A stretch of DNA of 64,000 nt from the NCBI RefSeq assembly GCF_004210375.1, contig NC_134828.1, forward strand, positions 22,374,400-22,438,399, read 5' to 3'. Shown here one piece after another: positions 57,241 to 64,000 of this stretch. The first letter of the stretch is position 1. Each line of letters begins with the position of its first letter. The notes under the pieces were generated by a model. That model searched no databases. It was given only the letters and a program-made list of their open reading frames with translations, and was not told where the DNA came from. This stretch comes from Tachypleus tridentatus. Its lineage: Eukaryota > Arthropoda > Merostomata > Xiphosura > Limulidae. The position numbers were made by a program, and so were the translations under genes.

Positions 57241-57595
57241 TTTGTTTGTAGTTGAACAAAGCCACATTGAACTGTCCGCTGTATTCACCGCAATGAACTG
57301 AATTGTTCCATTCCTTTTTATTTGAATTTCGCGCAAAGCTACACGAGGACCATCTCACTATCTGTCCCTAATTTTGCAGTGTAAGACTAGAGGAAGGGCA
57401 ACTAGTCATCACCACCCACCGCCAACTCTTGGACTACTCCTTTACAAACGAATAGTGGGATGACCGTCACATCATAAAGCCCCCACGACTGAAAGAGCGA
57501 GCATGTTTGGTGTGACAGAGATTCAAACCCACGTGAATTGAACGCTGGAGTTTAGCGCAGACTTACCGCTGTCTCACCGGGGTGAACGTACATAT
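57241..57595 (-). mobile_element. Family-2 SINE split by a family-1 SINE
   Basis: The left half (57241-57305: ACAAAGCCACATTGAACTGT, GTATTCACCGCAATGAACTG) and the right half (57534-57595: GAATTGAACGCTGGAGTTTA, CTTACCGCTGTCTCACCGGG) join into one reverse family-2 copy. The interruption falls at its B-box region (TGAATTG). Confidence 0.75.
57306..57533 (-). mobile_element. 5'-truncated family-1 SINE nested in a family-2 SINE
   Basis: Reverse copy running from TTCCATTCCTTTTTATTTGA to GAGATTCAAACCCACG, without the rest of the tRNA head. TGAATTG flanks it on both sides (57299-57305, 57534-57540) as a 7-bp target duplication. Confidence 0.85.
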
Positions 57596-58476
57596 GTTAA
57601 CCGAAACAAAACACAACAACTAAATATTCGAATTGCTGACGCAAAACTGTTCTGTGTGCACACGTAAATTATTATCCATTATTTGTTCTTGTTGCAATTA
57701 TAGCGAGCATAGAAATACTGTTTATTGCTAGGAAATTAACCATTAGTGGAAATGCAGTTTTCATATAAACTCTTTGAAAGTGATCAATTTTCATGATTTT
57801 TTATTGGTAAATTATCAATATTAATTTCCTCCCTCACTTTGCTGTCAATGATGGTTGTTGATTCTCTCGTGCTGTGCGTAACTATTGATCAATACGTTCT
57901 TTATCCAAGCGTTATATCGACCTCTCTTTCATATCTAAATTAGTTAGCTGTATAATCTTCGCGACGGAGTTTCTTAGATGTAGAACGTACGTTAACTCCT
58001 AACGCCGGATGCTGACATCAAACCAGCACTTCCGCTAAATATGGAGAAAGATATTTTTTTTTTTTAAGTACTTATTAAATCTCCCTGAAGCGATGTCAAA
58101 TCTTTTGTAAACACGCAAAAAAGAAGATTCGTGTTAAGAACTTATCGTGTTAAGAACTTAATAACGAGCTAACTTGAGGACGTTCCATCTGCACGTGTTT
58201 TTTATCGTTCTAAAGTTGTTCGTATCGTTAACATCTCTGTTCGTTACAAATTATAGTGGTATTCTAATTATTCATGAATTTATTTTTAGTTGATTAATCC
58301 GGTAGGATCCGCAAGGAAACAGAAGGTACGACAGAGAGCTTCTTGCTGAGTCGAAAGCTTGTTTGTTTGAGTTGTTAAGAAAAGATAAAACAGTGGACAC
58401 AAAAACGAAATATAGTGAAAATAATATTTATTCAGTTCACTAAACAACACAAAATCCCGAAGCATGGGCGGAGGAC
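57596..58476. other. Unannotated stretch
   Basis: Contains a 16-bp direct repeat (CGTGTTAAGAACTTA twice near 58130-58160). No gene recognised. Confidence 0.45.
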
Positions 58477-58592
58477 TTCCTCCGGTGGGACAGCGTTAAG
58501 CCTACTGGCTTTCAACGTTAAAATCTAGAGTTCGATTCCCAGAAGTGGACACAGTACGTAGCCCAATGTGGCTTTGCTTTGAAAGAAAGGAG
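58477..58592 (+). mobile_element. Short tRNA-derived SINE (family 2)
   Basis: Head CCTCCGGTGGGACAGCGTTA, B box GAGTTCGATTCCC, body GTAGCCCAATGTGGCTTTGC. Confidence 0.7.
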
Positions 58593-59242
58593 GATTTCAG
58601 ATGTCTGCAGATCTTCGTAAGTTTGTTGAATGTTAGCAAAATTATAGTTCTCAATGGATGTACATTACTTATGTCGCCTTTGCTCTTTCAATAAGAAAGA
58701 TGAGGAAGGAGTATTCTGAAGGTATCAAATGATCCACCACTGAAAAAATCGCCACCCTTCTTTACATGATGTATTCTTTTTTTTAAAGCATTCTTTCTTA
58801 TAAGAAAGCAGGCGTAATACCATAGGGGACTGTTCTAGAGCAATAGACAACTACAGTGAAAGAAACTTTGTCATTTATTTTAGCTCTACCCTACTTTTAA
58901 ACATGCATACGATTTTATGATTGAAAAGTTTTAGGTAGTATTGGAAGTGGACAGTAACGCGTACCCTCACTTCTCTAATTTGGCCTTTCGCCTATCCCTA
59001 TTTCTCGTGCATGATCACCCCGTTGCGGTGTGTGATTACAGATCACATTATCCAATATAAGAGGAACAAAAGATTACTAATTTCTATGCAAAATGCTACA
59101 GTTACTCACTCTATCGTCATGGATTATATAACCTTCTTTCTTTCACTCAACCGCAGCTTCACCCACAAATCTCTACGTCTGTGTTACAAGTTTTAATAGG
59201 CGTTTAAGACTTGTTCAACTCCAAACGTCTCACGACCTGGAA
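58593..59242. other. Unannotated stretch
   Basis: No supported feature. Confidence 0.45.
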
Positions 59243-59365
59243 ACCGCGCATGGGCCAGGTGATCAGAGAACTCGATTCCTAATCAGAGGTTCAATGGTAT
59301 GAATCCCCGTCCCACTAAACATGCTCGCCCTTTCAGCCGTGGGTAATTTCTAATGTTACTGACAA
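59243..59365 (+). mobile_element. Family-1 SINE, head and partial body only
   Basis: GCGCATGGGCCAGGTGATCA, then ATGAATCCCCGTCCCACTAA, CATGCTCGCCCTTTCAGCCG; it ends soon after GTGGGTAATTTCTAATG. The tail half is missing. Confidence 0.8.
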
Positions 59366-59674
59366 TATGAATGGTTTTATATAAGAGAAGGTAAGCTTGG
59401 CTGTTGTGTATGTAAAAATATTTCAACGCTAGGTGCTGACAAAACGCGAGGCTTATGCTGTGAATGGTAAGATGGCACCGAGGAAACCTCTTGTGAGACA
59501 ATAACAATTGGGGAATAAAACACAAAAACAGCACTGCAAACGGAAAAGAACAATACATTATCTATTCACCTTGAAAAACAGTATTGGAAACTCTTTAGGA
59601 TCCACTTGTCGTGTATTCCGATCTGTTTGCAGTATTTACAAAACTGGGCGTCTATTTACTGACCTGCCTATTCT
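59366..59674. other. Unannotated stretch
   Basis: Left flank of the 59-bp array; no gene seen. Confidence 0.4.
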
Positions 59675-60323
59675 TGTAAATCTTCAAGTGTCCAATGAGA
59701 CGTGTTTTACCATTCTTGTGTTTGTATTGTTAATGTAAATCTTCAAGTGTCCAATGAGACATGTTTTACCATTCTTGTGTTTGTATTGTTAATGTAAATC
59801 TTCAAGTGTCCAATGAGACGTGTTTTACCATTCTTGTGTTTGTATTGTTAATGTAAATCTTCAAGTGTCCAATGAGACGTGTTTTACCATTCTTGTGTTT
59901 GTATTGTTAATGTAAATCTTCAAGTGTCCAATGAGACGTGTTTTACCATTCTTGTGTTTGTATTGTTAATGTAAATCTTCAAGTGTCCAATGAGACGTGT
60001 TTTACCATTCTTGTGTTTGTATTGTTAATGTAAATCTTCAAGTGTCCAATGAGACGTGTTTTACCATTCTTGTGTTTGTATTGTTAATGTAAATCTTCAA
60101 GTGTCCAATGAGACGTGTTTTACCATTCTTGTGTTTCTATTGTTAATGTAAATCTTCAACTGTCCAATGAGACGTGTTTTACCATTCTTGTGTTTGTATT
60201 GTTAATGTAAATCTTCAAGTGTCCAATGAGACGTGTTTTACCATTCTTGTGTTTGTATTGTTAATGTAAATCTTCAAGTGTCCAATGAGACGTGTTTTAC
60301 CATTCTTGTGTTTGTATTGCTAA
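59675..60323 (+). repeat. 59-bp minisatellite, exactly 11 copies
   Basis: Unit TGTAAATCTTCAAGTGTCCA, ATGAGACGTGTTTTACCATT, CTTGTGTTTGTATTGTTAA. Copies are almost identical (a few single-base variants such as CAACTGTCC in one copy and GCTAA at the end). This is the most homogeneous non-satellite array in the window, which implies recent amplification. Confidence 0.97.
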
Positions 60324-60735
60324 TGCTATGAAAGAGAAATTAATGGCTGAAATAGTAAGCAATAAAAAAAACACTCGTGATTGGTATAATGATTGATGAA
60401 TCATGAGGGTCAATAAGTGGCAGAAGCAGGTGTAGCCACAAAGGTGGTTTTTGAATCTCGTTGAAATTGAAATACCTACTGCTGCATCTCTTTTATTTGC
60501 TTGAAAGTAAATACAAAGCTACACAACCAACCATGAGTATCGAAACCCGGTTTATTCCGTTGTGACTCCTCTATGGTACCTGGGCGGATGGGAGGTGGCA
60601 GCTCTATTAACGAGACTGAATAATCTTGTCTTCTTTTGAGGCGTCGTTTGCTTGTGACATTAAATATGTTAGGCTGAGAAGCTGGTATCGCAACCAAATT
60701 TTTAAAAATACTTACGACTCTAGAACTTGCGGTAT

Positions 60736-60795
60736 CTGATGCTGTGAAGGAACTGACAGATGAAACTGATGCTGTGAAGGAACTGACAGATGAAA
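60736..60795 (+). repeat. 30-bp perfect tandem duplication
   Basis: CTGATGCTGTGAAGGAACTG followed by ACAGATGAAA occurs twice with no difference. In one plus frame it reads DAVKELTDET, but the frame is short and closed by stops on both sides. Confidence 0.9.
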
Positions 60796-60875
60796 TTTGC
60801 TGCGTTAACTTATACAGCTCATCGTGAACAAAAAAAAACGAAACTAACTAAAAGGTTTTACATCTCGTTGAACAT

Positions 60876-61834
60876 TCAGTTGTCAAACGTTGGGTGTGTT
60901 TGTTGTTGTTTGGGGGGAATGCAGTGGATGACATCCAGCGCTCCCTCTGTCACAGGGAAAGATTTCAGTACTGAGAACTGGAAGAACGTGTAACTGATGT
61001 TTCTTTCGTAACCAATATGGATATAAAGTGTGAAGTACACACAGAGTCCAACTACGAAAACGGTTGAAAGCATCAAATGTTTCAATCCATGATCAACAAC
61101 CCAAGAGAGTATCTGACGCAAGCAATGAATGCACTTGATTTTTGAGGTATAATTCTGCATCTTCCACAGATCGTCTTGGTTATCGATCACTAGGTATTTT
61201 ATAAATCTCTTGTTGATACAGGCCCCGCATGAGCCTCTTAAGTTGAGGGTCGCAGGTTCGAATCCCCGTTATACCAAACATGCTCGTGCTTTCAATCGTG
61301 GGGGTGTTATATTGTGATGATCAACCCCACTATTCGTTGGTAAAAGAGTAGACCAACAGTTGGTGGTGGGTCGAGATGACTAGCTACCTTCCCTTTAGTC
61401 TTACACTGCTAAATTAGTGATGGCTAGCGCAGATAGCCCTCTTCTAGCTTTGTGCGAAATTCAAAACAAACCAAACCTTGTGGATAAACTTTGCTAGGAA
61501 AATGTCTGGGTCGGTTCTACTGAAGGAATCTGCGAAAACAGTAACGATGCCATATGTCAGGATGTATGAAGAACCTGGAAACTGGTCCACTGACCTTGGC
61601 ATTTGTTTTAATGAAAAATCGTTCATCACGTGAGTTAACAACTTTAAGTATCAATGAAAGAACGATTCAGTGCAGGAATTTCGAAAGTGTATAAGTTGAT
61701 AAAGGAGAAATAATCCGACCAAAATTCAAACCATTGCTTTCTGCCATTAATTTGGTAACCATATCAACAAGCGAATGTGATCGTTCATTCATCTTCATGA
61801 CTACTGAAATCACTTCATCAAACCTGCCCTTCAT
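60876..61834 (-). pseudogene. Coding-like minus-strand region interrupted by a SINE
   Basis: Three open segments lie in order on the minus strand: 61834-61667 (55 codons, starting MKGRFDEVISVVMKMNERSH), 61641-61477, and 61208-60876. The last two become one continuous frame if the SINE and one copy of its target duplication are discounted. The final segment has SWVVDHGLKHL immediately before a hydrophobic stretch of about 20 residues (LSTVFVVGLCVYFTLYIHI). An HG pair just before a first membrane segment recalls DEG/ENaC channels, but no cysteine-rich extracellular domain or second membrane segment was found. The segments at 61667 and 61641 are not in the same continuous frame, so an intron or a frameshift separates them. 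It is either a damaged gene or chance. Confidence 0.35.
61219..61476 (+). mobile_element. tRNA-derived SINE (family 1) inserted in an open frame
   Basis: Shortened head (GGCCCCGCATGAGCCTCTTA), perfect B box AGGTTCGAATCCC, full body and AAACAAACCAAA tail. Flanking duplication CTTGTTGATA (61209-61218) and CTTGTGGATA (61477-61486), one mismatch. Confidence 0.93.
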
Positions 61835-61994
61835 TTAGCTGGCTGTGCCACCACATCTAATCTTCAAGCCTAGGGAGTATGCGAAAATATGAATTCTAAA
61901 GGGAAGGCGTAACAACACACCAACCATGGAAAATCAAGGTTGGTAATTCACCAGATTATTGTTGTTGTACAATGTTCCCGCTAGGGTGTTAATG

Positions 61995-62287
61995 TTTTTT
62001 GTTTGTTTGTTTGTTTTGAATTTCGCGCAAAGCTACACGAGGGCTATCGCTCTAGCCGTCACTAGTTTAGGAGTGTAAGACTAGAGGGAAGGCAACTAGT
62101 CATCACCACCCACCACCAACTGTTGGGCTAGTCTTTTACAAACGAAGAGTGGAATTGACTGTAACATTATAACGCTCCCACGGCTGAAAAGACGAGCATG
62201 TTTGGTGCGACTGGGATCCGAACTTGCAGCCCTCAGATTATAAGTCGAGCGATTACAAATGACCACTACTTGGCCATGCTGAACCCA
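61995..62287 (-). mobile_element. tRNA-derived SINE (family 1)
   Basis: Reverse copy with a long (GTTT)n tail complement and head end TTGGCCATGCTGAACCC. The B box is altered (GGGATCCGAACTTG). Confidence 0.9.
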
Positions 62288-63243
62288 ACAAACAAAGAGT
62301 TAATCTGTTTATTCAGTAGGTTTACTCTGTTACATCACTAATTAACTAACCACCAATAAGTTAATTTTGTTAAACAAGCCTCTTTATCCGATAAGATTAT
62401 TCAGTAAGCCTATTTCAATTATTCAACACTCTTTATTTAAACTAAATGCATATAAATCGAACAGACCTATCTATTGAATAATAATTTAAAAACGTACCAG
62501 TTTCACTCGTGTTTCAGTTATTTGTACATTCGTTTCGCTTGAATTTTTTAAGTCAATTATGAATAAATACTTCAGTATTTAATGCGTGACGCGATAACAG
62601 GTAATTTTTATTCATTACATTAATACAGGTTTGTCCACTTGTTACGTCACTTTTAGCAGATAAAAAGTGAACCATAACGACTTTGTTCATTGCAATAGTT
62701 TTAACTTCAGAGACGAATTTGAAATACGGTTCCTGCAGTCGCTACGACTTAAACCCAGAACGGCCAACTTGTAAAACGTGTGGCTCCAATTGTTAACATT
62801 TGTATCGATTAGTTTGACCATATGACTTCAGAATCGTGGTTCCTGTAGTAGAAGGAAATCCCATGATTGTACGTGTGTGTTGTACTTGTTTGGAACGTTT
62901 TATAAAATCCATTGGATGTTTAGAAATATATCGTTATTCACTGGATTTGTATAGTCGTTCAAACATGGATAGATAGATAGATATAAATATGACTATAATC
63001 CTTCCTAAAACAACAGATAAAAATAATCCCCAATAAATGTCTTTTCTGTTCAAACACGACAAGAGACTATACAGTATATAACAACCATCGTCATACGTCA
63101 TAACTGCTATGTACAACGGCACTGTTCAAAAGTCCACTATACAAAAGATTAGGTTCAAGTCGAAACACTCGGGAGTCTATATACATGTTATTAGAGAATG
63201 TCTATTGACAGAAAACAAATAGTTATGAGCATTTCAAATAAAT

Positions 63244-63278
<35 letters not shown>

Positions 63279-63634
63279 TAGAAACACAAACAAAAATCCC
63301 AACATAACCTACGTAACTAATTTGGTGAGACTAATGGGCTGATATTAGGCTAATATTCCTCGTTTTAGATAAATATAATGACTCACAGATAAACAGGCCT
63401 CGAATAACAAGGACATGATAGACTAGAGTTTATGTGAGAACAAATGGAAAAGATAAGACACAGAGAACAGATTTGGTGAATATATAAAAAACAGTGTTTA
63501 CTGCCTTCAGTGGCCACATGTTTAATAAAGCCAGAAGTAAACAGCAAAAATAAAATAGCTCAACTTCAAATGAATAAACACACGTACATGATAAGGCACG
63601 TAAACTAACATATGTCAGCACCGCCTGGTTTTCT
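62288..63634. other. Unannotated stretch
   Basis: AT-rich with an (AT)n microsatellite at about 63247-63275 and short (GATA)n near 62965-62982. No coding exon recognised. Confidence 0.45.
63247..63275. repeat. (AT)n microsatellite
   Basis: About fourteen uninterrupted AT dinucleotides. Confidence 0.95.
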
Positions 63635-64000
63635 CTACCATAGTGACATAAAGTAAATTTAAACATACATACAGCGACACTATTGTTTACTGTACCATAT
63701 TGACACAAAATAAAGTTAATCCTACACATATTAACTGTCTGGTTTGTTCTGCCATATTGACATAAAGTTAGTTCTACACATATTAACTCCCTAGTTTATT
63801 CTGCCATATTGACATAAAGTTAGTTCTACACATATTAACTGTCTAGTTTATTCTGTTATATTGACATAAAGTTAGTTCTACACATATTAACTGTCTAGTT
63901 TATTCTGCCATATGAACATAAAGTTATCCTACACATATTAACTGTCTAGTTTATTCTGTTATATTGACATAAAGTTATCCTACACATATTAACTGTTTAG
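63635..64000 (+). repeat. 52-bp minisatellite running off the window
   Basis: About seven copies of a 48-52 bp unit with CTGCCATATTGACATAAAGT, TAGTTCTACACATATTAACT and GTCTAGTTTATT. Early copies are diverged and later ones nearly identical. The array continues beyond the last base, so its size is unknown. Confidence 0.9.

Noticed and set aside
63430..63729. 99-codon minus-strand frame
   Set aside because: Much of it lies in the 52-bp tandem repeat and the remainder has no recognisable motif.

Overview
This window looks like intergenic or intronic DNA from an animal genome, most likely an arthropod. It is AT-rich, has no operon structure and no long intact genes. It is packed with tRNA-derived SINEs, cut-and-paste transposons of the Tc1/mariner group, a Penelope-like retroelement and many minisatellites. 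The dominant SINE (about 28 recognisable copies, head resembling a tRNA with a CGT anticodon loop) resembles sequences I remember from horseshoe crabs. That assignment is from memory and was not checked.

Layout. 1-8.9 kb: a SINE cluster with a 54-bp tandem repeat and a 22-bp repeat. 9.4-15.1 kb: two TATA-containing segments with heat-shock-element-like sites, the second inside one of a pair of LTR-like direct repeats. 15.8-16.4 kb: a roughly 100-bp repeat split by a SINE. 18.0 kb: a strong inverted repeat of the kind I associate with Penelope-like element ends. 18.3-23.7 kb: featureless DNA that could be the intron following the best host coding candidate, a short minus-strand first exon (start codon 23802, splice donor at 23701). 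26-30 kb: a 39-bp minisatellite split by a Tc1-like element, then a 62-bp minisatellite. 31.7-33.1 kb: a decayed two-gene unit in which a YQFEP/acidic N-terminus (plus strand) and a broken THAP zinc finger (minus strand) point inward between 20-bp inverted repeats. 33.8-36.5 kb: two more minisatellites. 38.2-39.4 kb: a dead Tc1-like element. 43.2-47.9 kb: a dead Penelope-like element carrying a nested mariner (44771-45994) and a nested short SINE. 49.4-54.4 kb: about 150 copies of a 33-bp unit. 56-64 kb: further minisatellites, a SINE inserted in another SINE, and a minus-strand open frame split by a SINE.

Almost every long open frame here is a by-product of tandem repeats or SINEs. No gene in the window appears intact and complete. 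The only sequences I would defend as host coding are the exon at 23702-23802 (moderate) and the interrupted frame at 60876-61834 (weak). Everything else records transposition, nesting and tandem amplification. Family assignments rest on motif recognition by eye; no database search was run.
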